Made by a program: the position numbers and the translations under genes. 64,000 bases of DNA, taken from positions 1,612,001-1,676,000 of the forward strand of contig MSED01000013.1 in the NCBI GenBank assembly GCA_002099365.1, given 5' to 3'. The notes under the pieces are model-generated. The model was given only the letters and a program-made list of their open reading frames with translations, searched no databases and had not been told where the DNA came from. Position 1 is the first letter of the stretch. Each line of letters starts with the position of its first letter. The DNA is from Phialophora verrucosa (Eukaryota > Ascomycota > Eurotiomycetes > Chaetothyriales > Herpotrichiellaceae). Below, in pieces: positions 45,747-58,025 of this stretch.

Positions 45747-46590
45747 GAATAGTAATATTCAGAAGTTGACGCGCATGAGTCATGACCGGGATCAGCATCA
45801 GGATCAGCATCTTCGCCAGTATATTCGAGGTTGATCCTAGGCCGTGTTCACATATATATCGATGATATATAGGATCTATCGACATATACGGAGTATATCG
45901 CCGATGTGGAGCTAGCAAGCTACCTACTCTCCATCACACAGGAGGGGGCGGAGGACACAGGACTGGATTGGTCGGGTCGAATACAGTACATACACACACA
46001 TGTACCACGCTCTATCGACACAATCGACACACTGACACACGGGCACAGGCCTGTGTACGACTACAGTGCACGGCACCGGACATGATCCCGCGCATTTAGG
46101 AGGATAGGATGAATGAGAGGGCCAGATTGGAGGGACAAGATGAACATTCGGATTAATCCTGTGGAACTTGAATACTGTACGAGCAGCGATGGGTCGAAAG
46201 GATAGAATGAATTTCATTCGACGGGCGCCTGCTCCCACACCGCGCTGAAGAAAAGAAGATGGCATGCTTTCCAGGACTTGCTTACAGGACTTTTCTCGCT
46301 TTTGCTTTCCTCGCTCCCGCAGTCCTCCTCGTCCTCGTACCCTTGCTCGCTTCCATCCCCAAGCCGGGCAGCTGTTTTGAGACTTTTAGGAAGTTTTGCT
46401 CGCATGTTCTCGAAACCGAAGAGTCCAAGGCGTTGCTTTGGCCATTGAGATTCTTGGAGACTCGGGACCCGTGCGTCTCCTTTCTTCGAGACATCTCGCA
46501 ATCATCTCTTCACTCATTAGTTGCGCCTCTTTCTCCGCTACGAAGCGGCGGCAGAAAAAAAAAACAGGTAGCTCACCCCTTGCCTACCAT
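45747..46590. other. convergent 3' spacer, AT-rich palindromic patch
   Basis: The stretch about 45850-45905 is rich in TATATATCGAT-like and ATATAT steps and is partly self-complementary; it may mark 3' ends of the two convergent transcripts. A plus-strand frame (46259-46633) begins with a hydrophobic run but lacks further support. Confidence 0.4.
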
Positions 46591-48504
46591 TTACCTCCCA
46601 ACACGAATAACACCTGCGGCGATTAATTTCTGAATCTTAGCGCGAATGCCCGGGTTCTTCATATGTTCGTTCAGTGCCGCGGGGTCGGATTTGGCTTGTT
46701 GAAGAATCGATTGCATGACCGGGTCCGAGAGGATTTGCACTGCAGGCGACAAGTCAGCAACGGTCCTGACACGAGACATAAAAGATGACCAATCTTCCAA
46801 GCAAGATGGGTTGTAAAGGACCAAGAGGACTGGGGATAGGTTGGGTACTTACTTATTTCCGGATCTCTCTGAATTCTGGAGCTTGTCTCTTCCTCTGTCT
46901 CGCCCTCCCTGGCCTTGTACATCGCCTCCAAGGCCTTCTGCTGCTGTTGTTCGATTTCGCGGGCATTCTTGCCTTCAGTATCATGCTCCATAGCCTCGGT
47001 ACAAACATCCAAGCACTTGTTGTATTCTTTCATGCCGAACAAGGCCTGGGCTTTGCGGAGGTAGGCTTTGATGAAAGACGGGTCTCGGCGGATGGCTTCG
47101 TCGCAGTCTTGGATCGCTGTCGGGAAGGCGAGGAGCTTGATCAGGGCGGCGGCGCGGTTGGAGTAGCCCCTTGGGTCGTCAGGCGCACGCTTGGTGAGCT
47201 CCGTATATGCCTCGACGGCACCGGGCCAGTCTGCGTTCTTGAATCTCTCAGCACCGAGTAAACGGGCTTCCTCTGCCTTTTCAGGATCGACGTATGCGTC
47301 CTTTTCGGCTTTGATCTGTGCCTTCTCTGCGGCTTTGAATTTCGCCAGGATGTCAGGGGTCCGGTGTTCGGTCAGGGATTTTTGGTAGTTGACAATGGCG
47401 TTGGGTAGGTCGCCCAGTTTCTCGTACGCGGAGCCGATGCGACCGAACGCTTTGGCGATGATCTTGAAGTCCGCCAGCATCGAGCGGCCTTCTTCAATTG
47501 CCAGCTCGCAGGATTCGATGCACCCTTTATAGTCGCCCTTTTCGAATTTGGCCGCGCCAAGGTTGGTGAGGTAGGTTATGTCTTTGTGGAGGTCCCAAGC
47601 TTTAGAGTAATGTTCAATCGCTTCGTCAAATTTGCGTTTCTTGTAGTTTTCCGTGCCCAGAGCCTTTTCTTTCTCGGCTTCTTCTTTGGCCTTTTTGGCC
47701 GCAATGGCTTCTTCGTCTTCGGGCTCGGGCTCGGGTTCTGGTTCGGGGGCTTTCGCCTCTGCTTGTGGAGGCGGTCTGGATTGAGGACGAGCGTCGGGCA
47801 TGGGAACGTCTTCTTCTGCCTCAGCGGGCCTTGCTGAGGATCCATCTTCAGGTGGCATTCCCATCTGCATGTCGACACCCAGTAGCACGCCCATAACCTC
47901 CAGGAATCGCGGGTCACCCAGCGCTTGGCCCATATCTTGAGGGTTCTTTGCCAATTGTTGCAGTTTGCCCATGAACTGCGGGTCCGCTAGATATCGCGCC
48001 GTCTTAGGATTCTGGGCCAGTTTCTGGATCAGTTGAGGATCATTGAACATATTTCCAAGTCCGCCCATTGGATCTGCTCCATCGGCACGGGCTTCGGCCT
48101 CAATGGCTCGAGTGACAGCCTGCAGACCTTGCTGAGCTTGGGCATTGGACGGATCAAGTTTCAGAGCTTCTTCGAAGGCATCTTTGGCTCCAACTAGATC
48201 ACCCAGCCCGTGCTGCGCGGCGCCTTTCCGGCCCCAGCCTTTCGCCCAGTCAGGTTTGATTTCTGTCGTCTTGTTTGCGTCGTCCAGAGCTGCTTGGTAG
48301 TCTTTGAGGGAAGCGTACGCGCCGGATCGGTTGGAGTAGAGGACGTGGTTTGTGGGATCTAGCTCGATTGCTTGAGAGAACTTTTCACTTTATATCACAG
48401 TCAGCAGCGAAGTTAGAAATGGTATGATGATCAACTTACACTGCGGTCTTGAAATCTTTGGCCGCAAAGGCCTTATTGCCCTCTGCCTTGAGAGCGTCGG
48501 CCAT
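46591..48504 (-). CDS. sti1: Hsp70/Hsp90 co-chaperone Sti1 (Hop)
   Basis: Three exons (48504-48440, 48387-46853, 46739-46591) give 582 aa, the usual Sti1 size. It starts MADALKAEGNKAFAAKDFKTAV (first TPR). It then has the first DP domain (MFNDPQLIQKLAQNPKTARYL), an acidic linker with an EPEPEPEPEDEE repeat, the TPR2A/2B blocks (ALGTENYKKRKFDEAIEHYS, RLLGAERFKNADWPGAVEAY) and the C-terminal DP2 domain ending AAGVIRVGR. TPR1 binds Hsp70 and TPR2A binds Hsp90 C-terminal EEVD tails, allowing client transfer. It is divergent from RPC34 across 540 bp. Nothing unusual seen. Confidence 0.95.
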
Positions 48505-49043
48505 TATTGCAACAAGGTCGAAACCGAGTTTGGTAGAAGTTTAGAACAAGTACTAAGCTACAGGTCCAGAGTAATAGTGCGAGAGGCTTCACTGTTGATG
48601 GTCTGGAGGTGAAATGAAAGTGAATTGAAAGTGAAGAGTTGGAGACGCAGCCTGATGTACACGGATGCGGGCAACCACTTGCAGTGTCTAGAAAATTCGG
48701 CGCACGGACCACCTGCTGCTGCTGCACCTGGAAGCTGCCGCGGCCGCAGCCTTGCCTGTCGCCGACCCCACTATTCACTATTTACCTCCTTCCCTAACAT
48801 TCCGCCAAAATTTACGGGCTCCATAGTGGGCTTCATTTTCACACTCATATTTCACCTACTTTTTTTCCCTTGCGCAGTCAATACAGTCAATACCTAGCAC
48901 CCTCTCCAGCATGTCACGGTGACCGCGGATCCCTCTGTCCAATCCTACTATCCGTCTGGGTCGGCAGGTTCCTTGCATGACCATGATGTTCACAGACCTC
49001 TATCCTCATCGGTAGCACACACTCCTCGGGGCCATCCTTGAAC

Positions 49044-50516
49044 ATGGCTCCCCCAAAGAAGGCCACGGCCTCGCCCACACCAGGGCCATCGATGGCTCTT
49101 GGTGGTCGGAACCTCGTTGGCGACGCCCTGTATGCCTGGGCCACTGAGAACTACGACCCGGGCTACGTCTTTTCGCAACAAGAACTACTCAGCGCCCCCA
49201 TCATCCCCAATGCAGATGTCACTGTGCTCCTACCCACCGTCGATTACCTGGTCAGAAAGTCCCTTTTTAGACTCCACGACAGAGCTGGAGGTGGCATAGG
49301 TTGGGAATTGATCGACCTGGAAGTCGCAAAAAAGTATTGAATACACCATGAAACTACCTGCACTTGGGACTGCAACAAGTGCTGACTTGACTATTCTGCC
49401 CACAGCTATGCCGGCCTCAGTCGCAATGAACAAATCGTTCTCCGGGTCATCGAAGGCGCAAAAAACTCGGGGATATGGACGAAGCAGATCCAGACCAAGA
49501 CCAATATCCACCAGAACACTGTCGAAAAGGTGTACAAGGCCTTGGAATCGAGGAACCTGATCAAGCAAATGAAAAGCGTTGCTCACCCGCAGCGGAAGAT
49601 GTACATTTCGGCAAGCTTGACTCCTTCGGAGGATGCCACCGGTGGATCATGGTTCTCCGAAGGTGTACTTGATCAAGGCTTGATTGGTACTATTTCTGAC
49701 GTGATCGAGTCCTACGTCTCCAAATCCAGCTGGCAAGAGGTCACCGTTGACGAACATGAGGAGACCAACCTCGGCCAAAAACGCAAACAACCAAGCGACG
49801 GCTTTGAAGAGCATGGCAATGACAAGGTCAGACTCACAAAAACCATCGATGGACAGAACAAGGTCAAACCTGTCAAGCTGCACGGTCCCTCGAAAGCCTA
49901 CAAGCCCTTCGACCCAGGGTACACAGGCTATCCTACTCTCCGCGACATCACACGCTTTATCCTCGAGGCCGGAGTCACCGCCTCCGCCATACCTCAAAAC
50001 GCCATCGCGCAGCTGCTGCAAGTAATGATCTACGACGACCGACTCTTCACACTCTCCCGCACAGCTCAAACCACTGAAATAGCCGACGATCTGAATAACA
50101 ATACGGTAACAATGTACCGATGCTTCAAGACGCCTCTCGACCTATTCGAGCAGCGCTCCTACGCCAAGCGCAAGATGAGCAGCGACGAAAAGACCCGAAT
50201 CGGCGCCTACCGGCACGAAGAACTAGAGGCCCTCGGTCCAGGAGGAGCAAGCGAGGTACCCTGCATGAAGTGTCCTGTCTTTGACATCTGCGGTGAGGGT
50301 GGGCCCGTCAATGCGGTGACGTGCAAGTATTTTACGGAGTGGTATGATAATCTTGAGCAGGCGGATAAAGAGAAAGAGGTGAAGGAGAAGAAAATCAAGG
50401 AGAGAGATAAAGTCTTGGCCGATAAGGGGAAGGGCAAGTCGGAAGAGCAGCCCATCGCTGCGGGCGATCGAGGGCCGAGTATTGAAGTCGAGCTGGAGGA
50501 GGTGGAGCCTTTATAA
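49044..50516 (+). CDS. rpc34: RNA polymerase III subunit Rpc34 (RPC6/POLR3F)
   Basis: Two exons (49044-49333, 49406-50516) give 466 aa. Tandem winged-helix regions are visible: YAGLSRNEQIVLRVIEGAKN, then GIWTKQIQTKTNIHQNTVEKVYKALE, then RKMYISASLTPSEDATGG, and a second at YTGYPTLRDITRFILEAGV. The C-terminal cysteine set CMKCPVFDIC followed by VNAVTCKYFTEW matches the 4Fe-4S-binding tail known in the human and archaeal TFE-beta/RPC39 lineage. The subunit helps Pol III recruit TFIIIB and open promoters. A fungal-type Lys/Glu-rich tail ends the protein. The first in-frame ATG (49038) is two codons earlier and equally possible. Confidence 0.93.
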
Positions 50517-52216
50517 CATGGGGACTTCCTCCTCTGGTTACCACCTAAAGACTTCGGCGGAGTCTGTGGAAGAACATCATTGCGACGGCTCTCGCAGGTT
50601 GCCGTACCAAGCGTCGACTTGGTCGCTGGATCCCTTCACAGGATCCTGCATGAGAGGAATGAAATCTGCATTTCAGCGGGATAAAGGCAAGAGCGTTGGG
50701 AAGATACCCAATGCCTCCGCCCTGAGAGATGAGCGGCAGAGTCTAATGAATCCATTGAGACGCCACGAAACCATTGCCCGAAGTCGACTGAACGCCTTCT
50801 GAGATCCGTCGCTAGACACTAGCCCAAAGAGCTCATACCTGTATCTCATTGCATTGAGCATTCTTGATGTGAGGATCGCTCAAGCCTGTCGTGCACGATC
50901 CGTAATCGCGGGTCTGGGTGACTTTGAAAAGTGCTGTCGCAATTTGAGCGTGCAATTGCTCGATTGTGAATGGCCGAGAACTCCTCCCAGAGACGGAAGG
51001 TCAAAAATTTTCGAAAGGAAATACTAATCAGACGGGCATGTTTAAACATAGCATCGAGTATAAGAAGTGCCAGTTCCCCAGCCGAACCTCGTTCCCGCTT
51101 CATTTCTGCCGATTTCATCTGCCTTCACCCAACCCAAGTAGAAGTCGAAATTACACATCTTGACGAGGCACTTAGAGCCCATGCGAACGATACTTCGGAG
51201 ACTCGAATGACGTCGAGGCGCAAAGCAGCAAGCACGCCGGTCCGACGAAAACGCTCCCAGCAAAGAGCACGCTCGCTCCTTGGGACTGCACGAAAGCGCT
51301 GCCACTAAAATATGACTGGTTACTGTAGGTCGCGAAAGATGGCCCTCCATTCCAAATATTCGCTTGCCGCTACCACAGTCAGCTCTGATGCAAGCGATCG
51401 AAAAGTCCCGCCGCTCGAGAACAAGGTCCACTGCCTGCAAACCATCGTGCGCCCGAAACCGAGACCGAGAAGCTCTAGTTCCACAAACAGTTTACGCTGC
51501 ACGATAGGATCTCGCGGAAGAGCAAAGTCATCGCAACGCAGTCTCTCGTCGCCTTTAGCCGTCGTTAATCAACCTCCGATGAGCAACCGGCCAAACTCAG
51601 CGCTACTGACAATCAAATTCCTCAGCAAGTCGTCGCTAACCTATGTAGCTATGAATGCAAGGAGGTTCACTCCACACCAGCTCGGACCAAGCACTCATCA
51701 ACAGCCCGCCGGCTCTGGCTCCCCTGTTCGAGAGCTAGAAATTGTTCTCCTCACTGGCATCAACGCCAATAACGAACTGCTCGACTATACCTGGCCACTA
51801 GAGCGGGAATAGGGACCCTATGGATCTGACATGGAATTCTATCAAATAACTATTACCCCTCCTGAGCCCCTCGTCGCTGACATGCGGTGACGCAAATGGT
51901 ATGGGTCAGGGGATCAATCCGCGACGCGAGCATGATACCCGTAACCAGGCAAGCGGGGGCTTTTCCACGCTTCCATGCATGACCATTCCAAATACCCAAT
52001 TCCAAAGGAACAAGTTATCCCTACCGAGCCTATCTTGACCTCACTTTTAAAGTCCTGAGCTGGGAAATAGACGTAGGGTTATAAGAGCTTCCTGACGTCC
52101 CCCTGAATTGTGTTCTTCCATCTCACAGCAGGAATCAATCACAGCCCAACCACAGCCAATTCACATCACTCACAGACAACCCCCCCGACACAACCACCAT
52201 CAATCAATCCAGCATC
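50517..52216. other. 1.7 kb intergenic, possibly containing a small hypothetical gene
   Basis: No domain is recognised. Two plus-strand frames, 50970-51308 and 51312-51812, are adjacent and both basic and Ser/Arg-rich (RKAASTPVRRKRSQQRAR; VRPKPRPRSSSSTNSL). They might be exons or frames of one small unknown gene, but no convincing splice sites join them. Confidence 0.35.
51312..51812 (+). CDS. hypothetical basic Ser/Pro-rich protein, uncertain
   Basis: An open frame of 166 codons, rich in Ser, Arg and Pro, ending REIVLLTG-like hydrophobic residues (ELEIVLLTGINANNELLDY). No family recognised and no signal peptide or membrane segment. The frame could be chance; it is listed because it is the longest unshadowed frame in this gap. 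Confidence 0.2.
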   Translation: MTGYCRSRKMALHSKYSLAATTVSSDASDRKVPPLENKVHCLQTIVRPKPRPRSSSSTNSLRCTIGSRGRAKSSQRSLSSPLAVVNQPPMSNRPNSALLTIKFLSKSSLTYVAMNARRFTPHQLGPSTHQQPAGSGSPVRELEIVLLTGINANNELLDYTWPLERE

Positions 52217-52831
52217 ATGCCTGAATACAAGGGACACTGCCACTGCGGCCAGACCGCCTGGACCGCCGAGATCCCAGAAGAGAAACACATCCTCTGCCAC
52301 TGCGGTGCTTGCAAATACCAGGGCGGCGGCGAATTCACACTCAACCAGATCATCCCAAAGAGCAACTTCCACCTTACCAAGGGCGACTTGAAAGTCTACA
52401 CATACAAGGGCGACTCTGGTAGGTCTCACTGTGATCGTTTGTGGGCAAAGGCTTGCTCGGACCGACGCTGACGCGATAAATGTACACAGGAAACACTGTC
52501 GACTGCTTCATGTGTCCCAACTGCGGGAGCTCGCCATACCACCACCAGCATGTCATGGGTAAGTCCAAGGCCCCTCCTTCCTCTTTACAGCTGGATGCAC
52601 ATCCTCCAACAAAAATTCTCCTTCTCCTGAATCGCTCGCTTGCTTCATTACGTCTAACACTGCTCGTTTGCTTACTCGGATGCAGGTGATGACAAGATCG
52701 TCATCCGGACGGGCCTGCTTGACGGCTCCGAGAAATGGGGCAAGCCCGCTGCCGAGATTTACGACAAGGAACGTCCATCCTGGCTGCCACAGACGGGCGA
52801 AAACAGTTTCCCTGAGGTTCCTCCTTCCTAG
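52217..52831 (+). CDS. GFA / CENP-V family zinc-binding protein
   Basis: Three exons (52217-52418, 52490-52558, 52686-52831) give 138 aa, normal for the family. The zinc ligands are arranged as CHCGQ near residue 8-11, CHCGACK around residue 33-38 and CPNCGSSPYHH in the second exon, the classic GFA pattern. The family was named for glutathione-dependent formaldehyde-activating enzyme, but most fungal members have no proven activity. The C-terminal KPAAEIYDKERPSWLP motif is also typical. Confidence 0.9.
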
Positions 52832-53129
52832 CTGAGTTGAATTGAGGAGCGGTCATTCGGGGATACCAGTTGAAACCAGGACAAGGAGAAGTGCCTTGCG
52901 TTAGTGTCGAGGAGCGAAGCAATGGAGTTTGTGGTGAGGTTGTGCCTAGTCTACTCGAGATGAGAACACCGCCACGAGTGATGCAAAATACACAAACTAT
53001 CGAGATCATACTCTTCGAATTGCGAGTTTCCCTGAACGTGACTATCGTTGAGTAGAGAGCCCAGATCTCCTCTCGTGTTCTTTTGTCAGATATCGGTGCT
53101 TTGCGCCATTCGATCGCTTTGCAATGATT

Positions 53130-53147
53130 AAAAAAAAAAAAAAAAAA
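53130..53147. repeat. A18 homopolymer
   Basis: Eighteen consecutive A residues about 300 bp after the GFA stop codon. No upstream retroelement sequence or target duplication was seen, so it is most simply a homopolymer in the spacer. Confidence 0.8.
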
Positions 53148-53275
53148 TACAAGGCTCATGCCCTATCGAGGACAAGAGACTGGACTATATATATTCCTCA
53201 GTAACCAACCACCCAAGACACTCTCACCCACCACCATTCACCCACTCCCCAATACCCACCTACTTACGAGGTATT

Positions 53276-53677
53276 TCACCCACTACTAACGGGCGGAATG
53301 ATCCCCACCTCATCGCCCTCCCGGACAAGCAGATCCAGCCCATCTCCGCCCCCCTTGCGCTGTCCGTCGGCCCCATCTTCACCACCCTCACGACCCAACT
53401 CCAGGATTCCGTCCGGGTCAAAGTCGACGTACTCGAGATTGACCGTCACGGCACTACTGCGCAGGACCTGTCTCGTCATGCCCGGGAACCGGCGCTCCAG
53501 GGTGCCGAACACGGCGCGCAGTGTCGTCGGCGCCGGCAGCGTGAGCGTCTCCTGGTCGCCGGCGAACGTGCTGGCCGAGGCGAAGAGGAGGAGCGTGAAT
53601 GTGCCGCCGGTGGATTTGGATTCGGATTTCGATCCTTGCTCGGACGCGGACGTGGACGTGGACGCGGTCATCGACAT
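53276..53677 (-). CDS. cnxG: molybdopterin synthase small (sulfur-carrier) subunit, MoaD/MOCS2A
   Basis: A single-exon gene of 133 aa. The ubiquitin-like fold is indicated by FTLLLFASASTFAGDQETLTLP, LRAVFGTLERRFPGM, VTVNLEYV and the C-terminal EGDEVGIIPPVSSG. The last Gly is the residue that is adenylated and thiocarboxylated to carry sulfur into molybdopterin. The penultimate residue is Ser rather than the Gly of the usual GG tail. The N-terminal 25 residues (Ser/Thr/Glu-rich) and a Gly-rich insertion (GREGGEDGADGQRKGGG) make it longer than bacterial MoaD. The second ATG, two codons in, is an alternative start. Confidence 0.88.
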   Translation of the reverse strand: MSMTASTSTSASEQGSKSESKSTGGTFTLLLFASASTFAGDQETLTLPAPTTLRAVFGTLERRFPGMTRQVLRSSAVTVNLEYVDFDPDGILELGREGGEDGADGQRKGGGDGLDLLVREGDEVGIIPPVSSG

Positions 53678-53880
53678 GGTGCGTGCAGTGCAGTGCAGTA
53701 CTTGCGAGCGTGAGCGTGAGTGTGAGTGCGGACGTGAAAGTGATGTTCCACCCTGCCCTAACCTGCCACCCTGCGTTGCTCAGTTCGGCTCCGGTTCGGT
53801 CGGTCTGGCCAGAGACTCGAGACTCTCCCTTTCCCTTCCTTCACCTCATCCTACCTCTCTTGTGTCGGAATCCCAAGAGG

Positions 53881-53907
53881 TGGCGTGGCGTGGCGTGGCG
53901 TGGCGTG
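53881..53907. repeat. TGGCG pentanucleotide tandem repeat
   Basis: Five perfect copies of TGGCG followed by TG. It lies in the 53678-54632 spacer upstream of the MOCS2A-like gene, in a G/T-rich stretch that also has GTGAG-type short repeats around 53700-53745. No gene is seen in that spacer. Confidence 0.85.
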
Positions 53908-54632
53908 GCGTGCTTCGTTGGCAGCTGGCTTAGAGGACTTCGACTTATTCTCTTTCTTCAAAACCTGTGTCGCGCCCGGGAATTCGCTTCGAGCCTCGTC
54001 TTGGGTCAAGTTGATGCTTCTATCACTCTAGACTTGGGAGGCTTCAGATATACTTTTGTGTGTTTGCTTTGCTTGAAATGCCCGGCCGGATTCGATCAAT
54101 CTCTCCGCTGTGAAACCTCGACTTCGTTACTTGACCCAAAGTTTCCTTCGCATCACTCACGTTCGGGGTCTCACGGTGTCTCTTCCGGCTGTAAGCGGCA
54201 TTGGGATAAATGGTTTATCCGGGCTTCACTTTCCGGACACATGCAATGACATCATATTGTTTACACGGCCCAAGCACCTCTGGATCAGAAGTCTTCGCTG
54301 GCAAATCCATGGAAGAAAAGTGTGCACAACGCACCAGACAAAGAAAGGGTCTCCCGTGACCCATGCTATGCTACGGACTCACAACTGGTACGAGTATGTT
54401 GTGCTGCCTAGGTGGAACCTAACCTGCCATATGCCCTCATTCGTTCCGCTGAGTTTTGTGTCCTTTTACTACGTTGGGTGATAAGTTGATGATCTCATCT
54501 CTTTTCTAAGCATTTCCCTCTCCCATACTTGCCCCCCACACTCAATTATGCCGTTGTACATGTTTTTGTAGGGAGTATCGTAAACCACTGACGCATCAGC
54601 AGTTATAGGCCAATCTGAGACGCGCAGGTGCT

Positions 54633-56701
54633 CTAGTGCTCGAGCAGTCTCAGTGATCCCTGGACCACGACGTTTTCCAAGATTGACCCGGGTGGGATGT
54701 CAATCGTACTATTCTCGGTTGCGACGATGATAACAGTACCTGTAGTTGAATTAGCAAGGACATCCATGGTTCAGCCGTCACCAAACTCACCTTTGAGGAC
54801 GATGCCGCGGCCAAAATTCACGTCACCAGTGACGGTCAAGTGATCCAGTTCGACAATGTTGGGGATGCTGCTGATTCTCTTTTGGAATTGTGCCACCTTC
54901 TTGAAGTCACCGCCTAGTTTGATCAAAGGAGCAGGGCCAAATCGGTTGGGGTCAATGACCAATTGGCCGTGGCTCAAAGTGTACAGGTTAGACTTGACAA
55001 GCATCAGGTCGGAGCATGTCTTGACCGGCAAGAATCGTCGTCGGGGAACATTGACACCGTGGGAGTTCTTGAAATGCTTGATGGCGGCACCCACGGCGGT
55101 TTCGAGTTGGATGATGCTGATGTCGGCTTCCCCCTTCTTGTCCGCAGGGATCGACTTCTCATTGGGGATGATTTCCATTTCCAATTCGTTGTTCTCGACG
55201 ACACGCTTGATAGCTCGCAGGTCCATCCAGATGTTGTTGGTGTTGAAGTACTTGAATTTCTTGATCGACTTGAATTCGTTGACGTACTGCTTGGGAACCT
55301 GAGCAATTTCCAGCAGGCGCGCACGACCTTCGTAGTCGATGATTGTGCCACCCTTCACATCAGCCTTGGTCTTGTCTGTCAACTCCATGATATATTCTGC
55401 CTTGCTCTCGACCATATGTTGCAGAATGCGGAGGTCCACAACGGCACCAAGGTTGTCAGCATTGGACAAGAAGATGTACTCGATGCCGCGTTCTAGTAGC
55501 TTGTCGAGGAGACCACTGTTGTAGAGTGACTCGAAGACGTCACCGTGACCGGGTGGGTACCAATCAGACAACTGTGAGTCGTATGATTTCGGCGCAGGGA
55601 GGAGAGAGTCCTTGATGACACGAGGATACCTGGACTGGTTGAAGGTGAGGATGTCGATGTTGTGACCTTCGTACTTCTTGATAATGGACGCCGTGTCTTC
55701 GTCGGTGTTGAAGCTGTTCATCAGAACAAACGGCACATTGACATCATAGGTGCGATTGAGGTATTCAATCTGTCGGACGGAGAGATCGAGGAACGACATG
55801 CCGTCTCTGACCTCAATGACTGATTTGGGACCGACACAACCCATGGAAGTACCCAGACCGCCATTGAGCTTGACGACTGCGAGCTTGTTCAAGAACTCGA
55901 CAGCGTCAGTGTTGGGAAGATCGTCGTAGGCGACGACCTGATCGGGGTTAGGGGGATTGATTTTGGCCCAGTCAATGGTGTTGCCCTTCGCCCGGTCGTT
56001 CAGGTATCTTCGGAACAGAGCAAAGAAGTTGTCCATTTCCGCCTCGAATCTCTTCTTCTCCGCAGGGTCCTTCACCGTGTCTGCGATGTTGTTGAGTGCA
56101 TTGCGCATCTGGCTGGCGGCCACGTTGGTGGAGGTGTTCTCGAAAGCCTGCATTGCGGGAGATTTAATTAGCGTCAAATCAGAGTGGTGGTTGGTGCGAG
56201 TGTTGGGGAGAGAAGACTGGTGGAGGTCAAGTGGAAGAGGTGCTTCAAGATGTCGCATTTTGAACAAGGGGAGGTGCCGGGCTCAAAGAAACGGCAGTAG
56301 CAGTCGATCGAGCTGGGTCAAATAGAAACAACTGCAGTCGCCAGGAGATTGCGCAAATTGCGAGATGACGAGTATGAAAACAGTGTTGCGAGCCGCGATT
56401 TGAAGAGTGGCTGGATGTGTTCATAGTCATCTCGCAGCGAAATATCTTCAGACGAGGCAAGTGGGCAATGCAGCCCAACGATGCCCGATCAACCGCGCAT
56501 GGGAGGAGAATTGGCCCGTGCGGCGGGAAGGGACCAAGTCGGGAACTGAGGTGGTACAAAAAGGAGAAAATCAAGAAATCTGCAGCTTACCACATGGGAT
56601 TGTGTCTTGCCGTGGTGTCTCTTTTCAGAGTGCTGTGCGCCATTGGAGCCATTGGCTGCGGCCGAGGGACGGAGATGGGATGGGATGGCTCTGGAGGCCA
56701 T
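54633..56701 (-). CDS. ugp1: UTP-glucose-1-phosphate uridylyltransferase (UDP-glucose pyrophosphorylase)
   Basis: Three exons (56701-56591, 56147-54791, 54739-54633) give 524 aa. Exon 1 encodes MASRAIPSHLRPS to HHGKTQSHV, which joins AFENTSTNVAASQMRNAL as in other filamentous fungi. Catalytic motifs are KLNGGLGTSMGCVGPKS (UTP loop), LMNSFNTDEDT, PGHGDVFESL, FLSNADNLGA, NTNNIWMDL and LVKSNLY; the C-terminal left-handed beta-helix ends in GSLRLLEH. It makes UDP-glucose for glucan, glycogen and trehalose synthesis in the cytosol. The first intron is 443 nt, much longer than others in this window, and an in-frame ATG just before the acceptor (MQAFENTS) could start a shorter form. Confidence 0.95.
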
Positions 56702-58025
56702 GGCTGTCGCTATCGGTTGGGAGACGACGAAACTAGGGAATGCGGAACAAGATCCGGAGACAGTCTCAGGTCCAGCTGGGGTCTCTGGAGATGAATTAGC
56801 GACAGTCAGTCGAGGTCCGACCAAGTAGCTGAAGTCAGGGGGAGGGTGAAGTAAAGGTAAAAGTGTGAGGATCGAGAAAACCTGGAGAATGAAAGTTGGG
56901 ATGAGAAGATGATGAAAAAGCAGAGCTTTAGCTCTCTCAATGAGGAAGCTTTCGCAAAGGATTCCATCACCGGATGCATGTGCGTGGGCAGCAGGCAAAT
57001 GACGTCGGGCGATTGTGACAGCTCCATCGCACCGGTCCATCATTTGGCGGTCAGGACTCACCTAGGATTGCAATCGTGTAATTGGGCTTCGCGATGGAGT
57101 AAACAGGTGGATAGCTGAGTCGCAAGTACAGGTATTACTGACCAGCTCAGGCGAAGACGCACCGCATTTTATGGTTCGTCTTTCCCTGATCAACGAATTT
57201 GTTGGGCACAGGCGTCCATTAGTGTTGTATCGAGCGGTATTTTCTTTCACACTCGACGACAATCTGGGCGACGACGATCCCCCTCCTTCACCAAGTCTCA
57301 CCCCACCCAAAATGACCGCTCGCCCACGTCCGCCCCCGTCGTCGATCCGCCAGCAGGGAAATGTTCTCCATCGATTCCACCTCTAAGCCTGTTCAAGCCT
57401 AGAGGGACCGCCAGAATCGCATGTTTCACCGGCTTTTGCTAAGTAATTGCGTCGCCGTCATATTCGCTGCAGTTTGTGCCGAGCCAGACAGATCGATGGA
57501 AAAAATGTTGTCGGGAAAATATCTCATGGTTGTCCATGACTACGAGTATCAGCAGCCCGAGTGTGCCAGAAATCACCTGTCCCTTGGGCTCGTGCTCACT
57601 TCCCGCTCATTCTAACTACTAGTCAACTCTAGCTGGTGTTGCGACTTCAGAACAGGTGGCGGTGAGCCTCCGGAAAGCCCCATCGAGACAAGGGAACGAG
57701 ATAACGAGTTAATGTATTCGAATTGAAGCATTCGGTTTCGCTGCATCTGGCCCTGGGGCTCCATGTGATATCTCCCTTTTGGTAGCACGGCCCGCCTGCA
57801 ATCAACAGTCCCCTGCAAGCAGAAGCCACCCATTAAAAGATAAAGCGATATCTACGCTGGTATCACTGAAGTCCAAGCATAATTTTGTGGCCACACAAGG
57901 GCGCAAGAGTAAGGGCCGTCCAAGCTCCTCTGTTCGTGTGAACATGTCGTACTTGGTGCCGTATGCCTTTTAAAACGCCCACGCTGAAAGATCGAATATT
58001 TGTGATGACCGATTTCCCAAAGTCT
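56702..58025. other. intergenic, promoter of the UGP gene and 3' end of the tricalbin gene
   Basis: No gene recognised on either strand. The minus-strand frame upstream of 56701 is the open extension of UGP exon 1 into its leader. Confidence 0.5.

Noticed and set aside
46259..46633. Plus-strand frame with a hydrophobic N-terminus near the STI1 3' end
   Set aside because: It overlaps the STI1 terminus antisense, has low-complexity K-rich end and no family features.
53130..53147. A18 tract as a retroelement poly(A) tail
   Set aside because: No LINE or SINE body upstream and no flanking duplication seen.
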